Both the position numbers and the translations under genes were made by a program. 37,206 nucleotides of DNA from positions 1 through 37,206 of the forward strand of contig CALAIY010000158.1 in assembly GCA_937922595.1 (NCBI GenBank), read 5' to 3'. The stretch is from an uncultured Verrucomicrobiales bacterium (GTDB lineage: Bacteria; Verrucomicrobiota; Verrucomicrobiia; Verrucomicrobiales; DEV007). The notes under the pieces are model-generated. The model was not told where the DNA came from and ran no database searches. It saw only the letters and a list, made by a program, of their open reading frames with translations. Shown piece by piece: positions 18,910 through 26,872 of this stretch (its first letter is position 1; each line of letters opens with the position of its first letter).

Positions 18910-18939
18910 CTTAGGACAACCCCGAACCCCGCTAACGCA

Positions 18940-21060
18940 ATGAGCACCGAAAACACATCGATCAATCGCTTGAGCCAAGCCAGCGCTCAGCTCCAGCGCG
19001 TGAAATTACTCATGCGCCGCCGCTGGTGGGTACTTGTCCTTGCTGGAGTCATTGGTATTGCGATCCAGGCCTGGCGCTCCAGCACCGTTCCAGATAGCTA
19101 CGAATCCTTCGGTCGCCTTGTGGCGGGAGGTCGAATCCTCATGGATCAAGGAGTACGCTACACTGAGGAAGCCAATGTGTTTTACAAGACCCAGCAGCAA
19201 ATCATCGAAAGCTCAGAAGTCAGGAAGCGTGCCGAAGAATATGTAGCCGCCACCCAACCAGAGCTCGCCAGCGCTGCCGTAGATCTAAAGGTCTACCGCG
19301 ACAAAGCCTCCTCTATCTTCGATCTCCGTGCGGCCGGTGCAGATCGTGAATATACCAAGGCACTTCTCGATGGCGTGCTCACCGAATACATTAAATACCG
19401 AAGCGAAATCCGAGGAGAACACTCCGCAAACACACTCGATGCACTCACCCAACAAATCTACCGCATTGAGCAACAGGTAGAATCCGCCGAAGATGAACTC
19501 ACCGAATTCACCGCGCAAAACAATATCGTAGTCCTAGAGCAAGGCGGAAACTCCGCTGCCGCCTACCTTGCCAAACTAAAAACCCAACTCGCTAACTTCG
19601 AGACCGAAATCGATCTGCTCGCACGCCTTGATATCGATCAAAACATCGACCGCCGCGCCGCCGAACTCACCTCCTCTCCAGGCCTCCAGGCTCAATCCAC
19701 CGAAGCCGCGAATGCAAATACGCTCGCTCCTGGAGCCCTCCGCCTCCAAACCGATCGTCACCACTCCCAACACATCGGCCCCGAAGCAGACTACCTTCGT
19801 GCAAGACAAGCCCTCGAAGTGCTCAAAGTCGAGCGCGCCAGTCTGGCGAACCTCAAACACAAAAACCCAGACCTAATCGACCTTGAAATCAAGATCACTC
19901 AGCAAAAAGCCCTCATCGAAATCTTTCGCCAACAAAGCGTCGAAAAATTCGCCCAACGCCGCGATGCCCTCGCCCTCCAGGTCGAAAACCTAAATGACGA
20001 AATCGCTGAATGGGAAGGACGAGCCATCGAGACTTCGAAAAAGCTCAACGCCCACAAGCGCATCCAAGATAAACTCGCCCGCTCCCAGGAACTCCACGAA
20101 CGACTCGTCGTTTCACTCCGCGAGCTCGATATTAATAAAAATCTTGAGCAGGAAAACATCCGCATCATGCAACACGCCACCGACGCGCACCCACCAGAAT
20201 CCACCCTCCCAAAACAGCTCGCCATTGGCCTCGCCCTCGGCCTTCTCGCCGGAGGCGCAATCCTCACCGGAATGGACTACGTTGATGATCGCGTAAATTC
20301 CGCCGCCGAATTCCAAAATAACTTCGAAGAAAACGTCCTCGCCCAAATTCCAAACCAAGAGGACGACATCGCCAGCGCACGCCTCCAAGAAAACGATCCC
20401 CGCAGCCTTTTCGCCGAAGCCTACCGCAATCTCCGCTCGTCCATCCTCTTCAAGCGCTGGGGAGGCGCCCCACCGAAGACAATCCTCGTCACCAGTGCAG
20501 TTCCTGCCGAAGGCAAAACCACCGTCGCCACGAATCTTGCCACCACCATGGCCCTCTCCGGCGCACGCGTCCTCCTCATCGATGGCGATCTTCGCCGCGG
20601 AATCCTCGCAGAAAGCTTCAATATCTCGGGAAAAACTGGCTTTGCAGACATCCTCACCGACCGAGCCGATTGGCGCGAAGTCATCAAAAAAACGAATATA
20701 GAAGGACTCCACGTCATCCCACGCGGTCACTTTGCCAAAGGCCAGGAAGCATCTTCCGAGCGCTTCCTTGCCGGCACTGCACCGAAATTCCTCAAGGAAA
20801 CTCACGACCTCTTCGATTACGTCATCATTGATAGTGCACCGGTTCTCGTCGCGGACGATACCGCAACCTTTGCCCCAATGGTCGATACCACCCTCTTCGT
20901 CATGCGGATGTCCTCCACGATGGGCCGCCTCTCCGCCAAAGCCCTCGAAGTGCTTTACGCTCGGCAGGTTCACATCGCCGGAGCCGTCCTCAACCGCGCC
21001 ACGACGCCAGCCAAAGAATACGCCTACTACGGATACGGAAAATACTACAAAGAGGCTTAG
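18940..21060 (+). CDS. Polysaccharide co-polymerase / BY-kinase tyrosine autokinase (Wzc-like)
   Basis: 706-residue inner-membrane protein that controls polysaccharide length and export. The N-terminal Wzz domain has a first membrane helix near residues 29-45 (RWWVLVLAGVIGIAIQAW), a long coiled-coil periplasmic part (about 160-410) and a second helix near 425-445 (LAIGLALGLLAGGAIL). The cytoplasmic BY-kinase domain has Walker A (SAVPAEGKTTVATNLA, about 518-533), Walker A' (VLLIDGDLRRG, about 544-554) and Walker B (YVIIDSAPVL). The C-terminal tyrosine cluster EYAYYGYGKYY, with six tyrosines, is the autophosphorylation tail. No tyrosine phosphatase or glycosyltransferase follows; the next sequence is a transposase relic. 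Confidence 0.93.
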   Translation: MSTENTSINRLSQASAQLQRVKLLMRRRWWVLVLAGVIGIAIQAWRSSTVPDSYESFGRLVAGGRILMDQGVRYTEEANVFYKTQQQIIESSEVRKRAEEYVAATQPELASAAVDLKVYRDKASSIFDLRAAGADREYTKALLDGVLTEYIKYRSEIRGEHSANTLDALTQQIYRIEQQVESAEDELTEFTAQNNIVVLEQGGNSAAAYLAKLKTQLANFETEIDLLARLDIDQNIDRRAAELTSSPGLQAQSTEAANANTLAPGALRLQTDRHHSQHIGPEADYLRARQALEVLKVERASLANLKHKNPDLIDLEIKITQQKALIEIFRQQSVEKFAQRRDALALQVENLNDEIAEWEGRAIETSKKLNAHKRIQDKLARSQELHERLVVSLRELDINKNLEQENIRIMQHATDAHPPESTLPKQLAIGLALGLLAGGAILTGMDYVDDRVNSAAEFQNNFEENVLAQIPNQEDDIASARLQENDPRSLFAEAYRNLRSSILFKRWGGAPPKTILVTSAVPAEGKTTVATNLATTMALSGARVLLIDGDLRRGILAESFNISGKTGFADILTDRADWREVIKKTNIEGLHVIPRGHFAKGQEASSERFLAGTAPKFLKETHDLFDYVIIDSAPVLVADDTATFAPMVDTTLFVMRMSSTMGRLSAKALEVLYARQVHIAGAVLNRATTPAKEYAYYGYGKYYKEA

Positions 21061-21114
21061 TGTATATTCGGAACTCAGCTGAACATATATGGATTCTCTT
21101 TATTAGTTATCACA

Positions 21115-21414
21115 CTACACTACAAAATTTGAGGCTAAAAATGGCGATTTGAGGCAATCGCCAAACTCTTGCCGTTGTTTTGATGGTAGATGCGGATTGT
21201 TGATTAGCCGCAGTATCCCTTCGAGTCCTTATCGGAATAGGCTCTTACGCAGCACCCTTCGGTTCGGTTCCTGAACTTTCCTCAGATGTATTCCCCAACC
21301 GAAATTGATGAGGAACGCCAATGATACCAGCGCGAATAGTTTCTCAAGTTTACCTCCTTCAATCATGTGCGTGGCCTCCAGATCAAACCCACTTTTCTTG
21401 AGGTGGCTAACACT
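21115..21414 (-). pseudogene. C-terminal relic of an IS4-type transposase
   Basis: On the minus strand, between the stop at 21415-21417 and the stop at 21115-21117, one frame reads SHLKKSGFDLEATHM, then KLEKLFALVSLAFLINFGWG and RRVLRKSLFR. A TAA at 21229-21231 follows, and beyond it GLEGILRLINNP, then PSKQRQEFGDCLKSPFL. The 'LKKSGFDLEATHM ... KLFALVSLAF' pattern and the 'SLFRxGLExI' ending are typical of the C-terminus of IS4-type DDE transposases. Everything N-terminal, including the catalytic residues, is missing, and there is an internal stop, so it is a dead fragment. It abuts the porin gene and fills most of the 364-nt gap after the Wzc-like gene. No terminal inverted repeats were identified. 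Confidence 0.7.
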
Positions 21415-21424
21415 TTAATACAGC

Positions 21425-22630
21425 CTAAAAAGCAATACTCGCCCTGAGACCCAGGAGCAGCCCATCCCTCCCACTTTCATGCGGATCGAATAGGTATTGA
21501 AAATCAGGCTGTATTACAAAATGCTCATTAATTGGCAGCCGGTAAGTAAATTCCAAAATAGTCTCCGTACCAGTGCCCCCCCGCCTAGCGCGGATATAAT
21601 CATCTCCAAATACTGCATGGGACAGCCCAATCCCCAGGGTATCCCCCTCGTAAAAAGTATCTGATACCGTGATTCCGCCATCTATGGTGCTGGTGACGAC
21701 CACGCTCTCGCCCCCCAGAACCCTGCTCCCACGAAAAAACGCGTTTACCCTACTACCTAAAGCATGATCAACGATACCATAGATCATCCCAATGCCTTCA
21801 GAAAAACCTCCATCAGCAAAATTTTCAAACTCTCCCGAATGGAAGTAACCGCCAACCTTCAAGGCACCGCCCGCCTTATTATAGAGGACTCCCGATTCTA
21901 CGAAAACCGCCTGCCCGGCACTCCCACCCCAGCGCCAATTGAACCCGAAATTCTCCCCCTCTCCGTCATCAGCAAGGCCAGCGTAAACGCCAAGAATGAC
22001 ATGCCAACTCTCCTCCAGGGAATAATGAAAAACCATGCCAGGGGCAGCAAAAGGAAAAATAGGTGTCCCAGTATTTCCTGATTGGGTATTAAAGGGACCA
22101 AAACTAGAATTAATAAACAACCCAGCCGTTTCCGATCCCATGAAGTCTTCATCTGCTGCGATCTGACCGAGCTTGATGAAACTCCCCCCCTCACCAATCT
22201 CGCAATGAAGATAGATATTAAAGAGGTTAAATTCGTTGGCATGGTAAATGTTACTTACCACTCCAAAATCGCCTACCGAGCTAGCAGAAAAATCCCCCCC
22301 CTGCCCAGCAAATGCCGAAACGACAAAAATCGTCTTCCCAAATTCAAAGAGTTCCCCCAAGTCGGCCTCAAGCGCCAAATCAAGTAAACCCATCCCCCCG
22401 GTAGCCGCACCAAACCCACCAGCGACACTATGGAAAACGTCGTAGGTGTAGGAAGCTGAAATCTCGATGGCATCCTGGGAAGGAGTATCTGCCCCCACCC
22501 GCGCCGGCAAAAAATCGACATCAAGCCCCCCGTAATCCGCCGCCGCAGGTGATACCGAAGCCGCAACCAAGAAGGTGGCAATTGCAATAAAATGGCGCAA
22601 AGCATCGAAAATCATAACGGTGCATCGCAT
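21425..22630 (-). CDS. Carbohydrate porin, OprB family
   Basis: 401-residue outer-membrane barrel that lets sugars cross the outer membrane. After the signal peptide (FIAIATFLVAASVSPAAA), the conserved OprB parts are visible: KLGQIAADEDFMGSETAGLF with INSSFGPF next to it, PGMVFHYSLEESWHV, and near the end LEFTYRLPINEHFVIQPDFQ, finishing LRASIAF with C-terminal Phe. The ATG at 22630 is preferred; a TTG at 22648 would put the start inside a 20-bp palindrome, and an ATG at 22615 is also possible. Two palindromes just upstream suggest tight control by a dimeric regulator, perhaps sugar-responsive. The gene sits between two mobile-element relics. Confidence 0.85.
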   Translation of the reverse strand: MRCTVMIFDALRHFIAIATFLVAASVSPAAADYGGLDVDFLPARVGADTPSQDAIEISASYTYDVFHSVAGGFGAATGGMGLLDLALEADLGELFEFGKTIFVVSAFAGQGGDFSASSVGDFGVVSNIYHANEFNLFNIYLHCEIGEGGSFIKLGQIAADEDFMGSETAGLFINSSFGPFNTQSGNTGTPIFPFAAPGMVFHYSLEESWHVILGVYAGLADDGEGENFGFNWRWGGSAGQAVFVESGVLYNKAGGALKVGGYFHSGEFENFADGGFSEGIGMIYGIVDHALGSRVNAFFRGSRVLGGESVVVTSTIDGGITVSDTFYEGDTLGIGLSHAVFGDDYIRARRGGTGTETILEFTYRLPINEHFVIQPDFQYLFDPHESGRDGLLLGLRASIAF

Positions 22631-22632
22631 TT

Positions 22633-22652
22633 CATCTTGATTAATCAAGATG
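22633..22652. promoter_or_regulatory. Operator palindrome 1 of the porin gene
   Basis: CATCTTGATTAATCAAGATG is a perfect 20-bp palindrome with core TTGAT-TA-ATCAA, immediately upstream of the porin ATG at 22630. The core is repeated 22 bp further upstream. Its position over the leader and start region suggests a repressor site. Confidence 0.6.
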
Positions 22653-22657
22653 TTTCC

Positions 22658-22671
22658 ATTGATTCATCAAT
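22658..22671. promoter_or_regulatory. Operator palindrome 2 of the porin gene
   Basis: ATTGATTCATCAAT is a perfect 6+2+6 palindrome with core TTGAT-TC-ATCAA. The cores of the two sites start at 22637 and 22659, 22 bp apart, about two helical turns, so two dimers could bind the same face of DNA. Confidence 0.55.
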
Positions 22672-22680
22672 TTTTACAGG

Positions 22681-22848
22681 AAATCACACCGTAAAAAAGC
22701 AGCCGGAATCCAACGCCCTGGAGCCTGCCACCTCCTCGGCCACGCCAAACTCGACACCACAACGATCTACACCGCCGCCAAGGACGAGGTTGATGATTTC
22801 CTCGAGCGTTGCGAGATTCGTGCGGATGCGCCCGAGGGCGTCGGCTGA
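22681..22848 (+). pseudogene. C-terminal relic of a tyrosine recombinase (integrase), internally deleted
   Basis: The frame starting at 22681 reads KKAAGIQRPGACH, directly followed by LLGHAKLDTTTIYTAAKDEV and ending in TGA at 22846-22848. AGI-RPG-CH and LLGHAKLDTTxIYT are well-known blocks of XerC/XerD-like recombinases. In intact proteins they are separated by the HxxR block and about 25 further residues, which are deleted here. There is no upstream catalytic domain and no start. The final tyrosine block (IYT) is kept. It is a degraded integrase, 286 nt from a tRNA gene, and suggests an eroded genomic island. Confidence 0.7.
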
Positions 22849-22955
22849 TCGGGGTTAAAGAAGCGGGAAAAATTGCTCTCACCTACAACCTTGGTGATGA
22901 GAGTGATCGAGGCACCGACGGTGCCGGATTTAGCGGGCTCCTCTGATTTGGCCAT
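22767..22955 (-). CDS. Possible small protein of unknown function (doubtful)
   Basis: 62-codon frame beginning MAKSEEPAKSGTVGASITL with ATG at 22953-22955, preceded closely by GAGG. Codon composition of the first 40 codons resembles real genes here, but the second half lies antisense to the integrase relic and is Ser/Arg rich (SARISQRSRKSSTSS), as random frames often are. No family is recognised. It may be a fragment or chance. Confidence 0.2.
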   Translation of the reverse strand: MAKSEEPAKSGTVGASITLITKVVGESNFSRFFNPDQPTPSGASARISQRSRKSSTSSLAAV

Positions 22956-23133
22956 TACCTCAGCATCATATTTCAGATGCGTTCACCAGAATTATAGCTG
23001 GGCTACTCTCTCAGCTCGATTTTCCAATATTCGAAAACGACGGTCATCCTGGAACCACATAGAATACGCTCGAATCAAGGAGGATAAAATAATATAGCGC
23101 CCCCCTAAAACCCTAATTCACTCAGGATAAAAA
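22849..23133. other. Scarred intergenic stretch without recognisable gene
   Basis: This sequence between the integrase relic and the tRNA holds only short frames with no recognisable family. It is poorer in GC than its surroundings near 22960-23130. Together with the relic it may be remaining island DNA. I looked for a duplicate of the tRNA 3' end as an attachment site and did not see one. Confidence 0.4.
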
Positions 23134-23208
23134 TGGTAGCAGGAGGGGGATTTGAACCCCCGACCTAAGGCTTATGAATCCTCCGCTCTACCCCTGAGCT
23201 ATCCTGCC
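23134..23208 (-). tRNA. tRNA with CAU anticodon (elongator Met or Ile2)
   Basis: 75-nt cloverleaf with encoded CCA. Acceptor stem GGCAGGA pairs with TCCTGCT (first pair G-U), D arm GCTC/GAGC, anticodon loop TTCATAA with anticodon CAT, T arm GGGGG-TTCAAAT-CCCCC. It is not an initiator, because it has a 1-72 pair and no GGG/CCC in the anticodon stem. The anticodon stem GAGGA/GCCTT has an A-G mismatch at 31-39 and a G-U at 27-43. CAU could be Met, or Ile2 if the C is lysidinylated by TilS; sequence alone does not decide. It lies 134 nt downstream of mnmE on the same strand. Confidence 0.88.
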
Positions 23209-23288
23209 ACTTTTTCCTCTCCGATAGCACTCGCCGGTCGGATGAAGGAGAGGATCATACTTGAGGACGGGGATTGGTCAATGAGTTT

Positions 23289-23339
23289 TCAGTATTCAGT
23301 TTTCAGAGTTCTGTCTTATCCAGTGGGTCTGAATACTGA
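23289..23339. repeat. 11-bp inverted repeat after mnmE
   Basis: TCAGTATTCAG at 23289-23299 and CTGAATACTGA at 23329-23339 are perfect complements across a 29-nt loop, lying 3 nt beyond the mnmE stop. The left arm sits in a TTTTCAGTATTCAGTTTTCAG type tract, a simple-repeat motif. A hairpin at the end of the mnmE message is possible, but no T-run follows on the minus strand, so a terminator role is doubtful. Confidence 0.5.
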
Positions 23340-23342
23340 CGC

Positions 23343-24689
23343 CTATTTCCCGATGCAGAAGGTGCCGAAAATCTGGCCGAGGAGCTCTTCGGTGTCGACG
23401 GTGCCTACCACTTCACCGATGGCGGCGAGGGCTTCGCGTAGATCGAGGGCGACGAATTCGGGAGGCGTGGCTGCCGCGAGGGCGGCAAGAGTGGCATCGA
23501 GTGAGGCGGCGGCGCGCTTTAGGCATGCCTGGTGGCGGGCATTGATGGCGGCAGAGCCTTCTCCCCAGCCGGTCGATTCGCTGGTGAGAGTTTTTTCAAT
23601 TTCGTCGTAGAGACACTCAAAGCCTTCACCGGTGGCGCAGGAGACTGCGATGCCTTCATGAGCGATCCAGCTTGGGTGAAGGCTGGCATCCAATTTGTTT
23701 TTTACCAGAATATGGGGGGTATCGACTGTGATTCGCTCATCGGCGGGCAGGCTTGCATCGACAATTTCGAGGACGAGATCGGCCTGGGCAATGGCATCGT
23801 GCGAGCGGTCGATGCCCTGGGCTTCGATGGCATCAGTGGTATCGTCGTGGATCCCTGCGGTGTCGGTGAGGCGGAGAGGGTAGCCCCGGAGGTTTACCGT
23901 TTCTTCGATAGTATCGCGGGTGGTGCCGGCGGTGGAGGATACGATCGCCCGGTCGTGGCCGAGAAGACGATTGAGGAGGGAGCTTTTTCCTGCATTGGGT
24001 GAACCACAGAGGACGGTACGGACGCCTTCGCGAAGAATACGGCCTTGATCCGCAGTGGAGAGTAAATCCCCCACCCTTTTGCGGGTCTCGGCAATTCCTG
24101 CAACGAGTGCGGAGCCGGTCTCGGGATCGATGTCTTCCTCGGGAAAATCGATATATGCCTCAAGGTGAGATAGGCTGCCGAGAAGCGTTTCTCGCAGTCC
24201 CATAATTTCTTGGCCGAGACGCCCGGCAAGTTGCTCGTGGGCAGAGCGAAGACCACGCTCGGTCTGAGCGCTGATGAGATCCATCACGGCTTCAGCCTGG
24301 GTGAGATCCATTTTCCCATTCTGGAAGGCGCGCCGCGAAAACTCCCCCGCTTCAGCGGCGCGAGCTCCCGATTCGAGAATTCTCGCGAGGACGGACTTGG
24401 TGACTAAGATCCCACCGTGACATGCAATCTCGACAGTGTCTTCACCAGTATAGCTCGCAGGATTGGTGAACGCAGTGGCCAGAACTTCATCGATTACAGA
24501 ACCATCAGCGGCAAAAATTTTGCCAAGCACGGCAGTCCGAGCAGCGAGTGGTTTCCTCGAGCGAAATACTGAGGATACCAGCGTGATTGCATCATTTCCA
24601 GAAACACGAATCAGCGAGACGGCTCCTTGCCCGGGAGGGCTGGCGACGGCCGCAATGGTATCGCTCTCGCCGGTAGAAACCGGGGTCAC
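23343..24689 (-). CDS. mnmE: tRNA uridine-34 modification GTPase MnmE
   Basis: 448-residue GTPase that, with MnmG, adds the (carboxymethyl)aminomethyl group to wobble uridine 34 of certain tRNAs. The N-terminal tetrahydrofolate-binding domain begins [22 protein letters not shown]. The GTPase domain sits inside the helical domain: G1 GSPNAGKSS (229-237), TAGTTRD (253-259), DTAG (276-279) and NKLD near 332. The C-terminal CIGK (445-448) holds the conserved catalytic cysteine. Length is normal. The GTG start overlaps the trpG stop as GTGA, so it is translationally coupled to trpG, an unusual partner. The neighbouring CAU tRNA is not a substrate, since position 34 is C. Confidence 0.96.
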   Translation of the reverse strand: MTPVSTGESDTIAAVASPPGQGAVSLIRVSGNDAITLVSSVFRSRKPLAARTAVLGKIFAADGSVIDEVLATAFTNPASYTGEDTVEIACHGGILVTKSVLARILESGARAAEAGEFSRRAFQNGKMDLTQAEAVMDLISAQTERGLRSAHEQLAGRLGQEIMGLRETLLGSLSHLEAYIDFPEEDIDPETGSALVAGIAETRKRVGDLLSTADQGRILREGVRTVLCGSPNAGKSSLLNRLLGHDRAIVSSTAGTTRDTIEETVNLRGYPLRLTDTAGIHDDTTDAIEAQGIDRSHDAIAQADLVLEIVDASLPADERITVDTPHILVKNKLDASLHPSWIAHEGIAVSCATGEGFECLYDEIEKTLTSESTGWGEGSAAINARHQACLKRAAASLDATLAALAAATPPEFVALDLREALAAIGEVVGTVDTEELLGQIFGTFCIGK

Positions 24690-25249
24690 AGGTCGAGGAA
24701 GTTTTGCAGAAGGCGTTTGCCTTCGGTAGTTAAAATCGACTCGGGGTGGAACTGCACGCCGTGAACGGGAAATTCCTTGTGGCGCAGCCCCATGATTTCA
24801 CCCTCTGCGGTCTCTGCCGAGATTTCGAGGCAATCAGGCACAGATGCGCGGTCTACGATGAGACTATGATAGCGAGTCGCGGTGAAGGGATTGGGGAGAC
24901 CTGCGAAAACCCCCTTATCATCATGCTGAATCGGAGACGTCTTTCCATGCATGAGTCGTGGAGCCCGAATAACATTGCCTCCGTAGACTTCCCCCATACT
25001 TTGGTGGCCGAGACAAACGCCGAAGATTGGCGTTTTTTCACCGAAGCGACGAATAGTCTCACAGCTCACACCGGCGTCTTTCGGCGCTTTCGGACCGGGG
25101 GAGATGAGGATTCGCTCGGGGGCTAAATCAGCGATCTCATCAAGAGTAATTTCGTCGTTGCGAAAGATCTTCATCTCAGCACCGAGCTCGCCAAAATATT
25201 GGACGAGATTGTAGGTGAAGGAATCGTAGTTATCGATGACTAATAACAT
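24686..25249 (-). CDS. trpG: Anthranilate synthase glutamine amidotransferase subunit
   Basis: 187-residue class I glutamine amidotransferase that supplies ammonia to TrpE for anthranilate synthesis (first step of tryptophan synthesis). The catalytic triad is visible: Cys79 in GVCLGHQ, His168 and Glu170 in GVQFHPES. The oxyanion-site region [11 protein letters not shown] is at 50-60. It starts 2 nt after the trpE stop and overlaps mnmE by 4 nt. As in many bacteria, the same subunit may also serve p-aminobenzoate synthesis (PabA). ATG start, no clear Shine-Dalgarno. Confidence 0.94.
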   Translation of the reverse strand: MLLVIDNYDSFTYNLVQYFGELGAEMKIFRNDEITLDEIADLAPERILISPGPKAPKDAGVSCETIRRFGEKTPIFGVCLGHQSMGEVYGGNVIRAPRLMHGKTSPIQHDDKGVFAGLPNPFTATRYHSLIVDRASVPDCLEISAETAEGEIMGLRHKEFPVHGVQFHPESILTTEGKRLLQNFLDL

Positions 25250-25251
25250 AA

Positions 25252-26763
25252 CTAACTAGAGAGAGATTTAGCGCGGGCGATACCACGGAACATTCCGCGG
25301 GCTTTATTGAGGCATTCTTCGTGCTCGTTTTCTGGGATAGAGTCGGCGACGACTCCAGCTCCTGCTTGGACATAGGCTTTGCCACCTTTGACGACGCAGG
25401 TGCGAAGCGCGATGCACGAATCGTGGCTTCCATCGAATCCGAAGTAGCCGACGGCACCGGCATAGGCGCATCGCTTGTTTTTTTCGAGTTCGTTGATGAT
25501 CTGCATGGCACGGACTTTGGGCGAGCCAGAGACGGTGCCTGCAGGAAAGGTGGCGCGCATGACGTCGTAGGCGGTTTTCCCCGGAGCTAAGGTGCCATGA
25601 ACATTCGAGACGATGTGCATGACGTGGGAGTAGCGCTCGATGGTCTGGAAATCTGTCACTTCGATGCTTGCGAATTCGCTGATGCGGCCGACGTCGTTCC
25701 GGGCAAGATCGACTAACATGATATGCTCGGCAGCCTCTTTGGGATCTGCGAGGAGTTCGGCGGCGAGAGCATCATCCTCTTCGGGAGTTTTTCCGCGCCA
25801 GCGGGTGCCAGCAATCGGCCGAATATCTACGCGTTTATCAATACAACGAACGTGAACTTCTGGAGAACTCCCAACCAGCGCAAATCCGGGACATTGTAGG
25901 AGAAACATGTAGGGGCTCGGGTTCACATGCCGCAACGCACGGTACAAATCCTCGGGCGTCCCAGAGTAATCGACTTCAAAGCGCTGTGACGGCACGACCT
26001 GGAAGATATCACCAGCATGAATATATTCCTTAGCAGCGGCTACCATCGCACAATATTCCTCCTTGGTCGTATTGCTTGTCGCCTCCGGCTCGGGAGTATC
26101 GGCTTGGCCAAAGGGCATCGGTGTCACTTGCAAAGGCTGGGATAACTTCGCAATCACGCCATCTATCTTACTGCGCGCCGCCTCGTAGGCTGCACTCGTC
26201 GATTCGTGCTCGGACGAAAGCACATTGGCGACGACGCGCATCGTCCGAAACCGATGATCGAAAACAACCATCGTATCGGCAACAAGGAAAAACATATCGG
26301 GCAACCCAAGCTCATCTGCTGGAGCAGCGGGGACAGTGGGCTCGTAGTAGCGGACAGTGTCGTAGGCAAGATACCCGATGGCACCACCGTAAAGCGGTGC
26401 GAATCCGAGATCCTGCCCAGCGGCAGGCTGAAAACGCTCCATCACCTTTTCGAGTTCCGCGAGAGGATCAGATTCCGCAGTGAATGTTCGGGAGTTTTCG
26501 CCTTCGGCGACGGTCACTTCGCGGTCTCGAGCGACAAAGGTCATCCGGGGGGCTGCGCCCAGGAAGGAATAGCGCCCGGCGTGCTCTGTCTTTTCTGCAG
26601 ATTCGAGGAGAAACGCAGGATCCCCGTCGTCGCCGGCAATTTTCCGGTAGGCGGAGAGCGGAGTTTCATAATCCGCAGCGAGTTCGGCGGATACAGTGAT
26701 CAGTCCACCACTAGAGGCAAGCGCGGCGAACGCTTCGGGCGAGGGGCTGAGAAATGTGGGCAC
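25252..26763 (-). CDS. trpE: Anthranilate synthase component I
   Basis: About 503-residue chorismate-using enzyme that makes anthranilate with ammonia from TrpG. Family motifs near the C-terminal half: [26 protein letters not shown], the [21 protein letters not shown] block, and [19 protein letters not shown], ending [16 protein letters not shown]. The N-terminal LLES...RYSFLG segment is the region where tryptophan feedback inhibition acts in relatives. I chose GTG at 26763 ([12 protein letters not shown]) because GGA lies a few nucleotides upstream; the TTG at 26772 has no such site. Leads the trpE-trpG-mnmE unit. No attenuator with Trp codons was found in the upstream gap. Confidence 0.94.
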   Translation of the reverse strand: MPTFLSPSPEAFAALASSGGLITVSAELAADYETPLSAYRKIAGDDGDPAFLLESAEKTEHAGRYSFLGAAPRMTFVARDREVTVAEGENSRTFTAESDPLAELEKVMERFQPAAGQDLGFAPLYGGAIGYLAYDTVRYYEPTVPAAPADELGLPDMFFLVADTMVVFDHRFRTMRVVANVLSSEHESTSAAYEAARSKIDGVIAKLSQPLQVTPMPFGQADTPEPEATSNTTKEEYCAMVAAAKEYIHAGDIFQVVPSQRFEVDYSGTPEDLYRALRHVNPSPYMFLLQCPGFALVGSSPEVHVRCIDKRVDIRPIAGTRWRGKTPEEDDALAAELLADPKEAAEHIMLVDLARNDVGRISEFASIEVTDFQTIERYSHVMHIVSNVHGTLAPGKTAYDVMRATFPAGTVSGSPKVRAMQIINELEKNKRCAYAGAVGYFGFDGSHDSCIALRTCVVKGGKAYVQAGAGVVADSIPENEHEECLNKARGMFRGIARAKSLSS

Positions 26764-26802
26764 GTTTTCCAAAATCGGCGTTTAAAGGGGAGCGCGAAGA
26801 TG

Positions 26803-26845
26803 GGGCATGCCCGATAGTTTGCAAATGGGGGCTAGTTTGCTAGCC
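26803..26845. promoter_or_regulatory. Two palindromes in the divergent trpE / membrane-protein gap
   Basis: GGGCATGCCC (26803-26812) is a perfect 10-bp palindrome, and GGCTAG-TTTG-CTAGCC (26830-26845) is a perfect hairpin. Both lie between the divergent trpE gene and the gene at 26873. Either could bind a regulator; neither matches the E. coli TrpR operator that I know. Chance occurrence in GC-rich DNA is possible. Confidence 0.3.
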
Positions 26846-26872
26846 TCGCTTTCCGCGCCACCCCCCCGAAAA

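Noticed and set aside
20113..20973. 286-residue minus-strand frame inside the Wzc-like gene
   Set aside because: Antisense to the BY-kinase domain, whose Walker motifs are unmistakable; no family match seen.
21061..23133. CRISPR array or tandem repeats in the scarred region
   Set aside because: No regularly spaced direct repeats were seen here or elsewhere in the window.
23152..23610. 152-residue plus-strand frame over the tRNA and the end of mnmE
   Set aside because: It runs through a well-formed tRNA and antisense to the conserved mnmE C-terminus.
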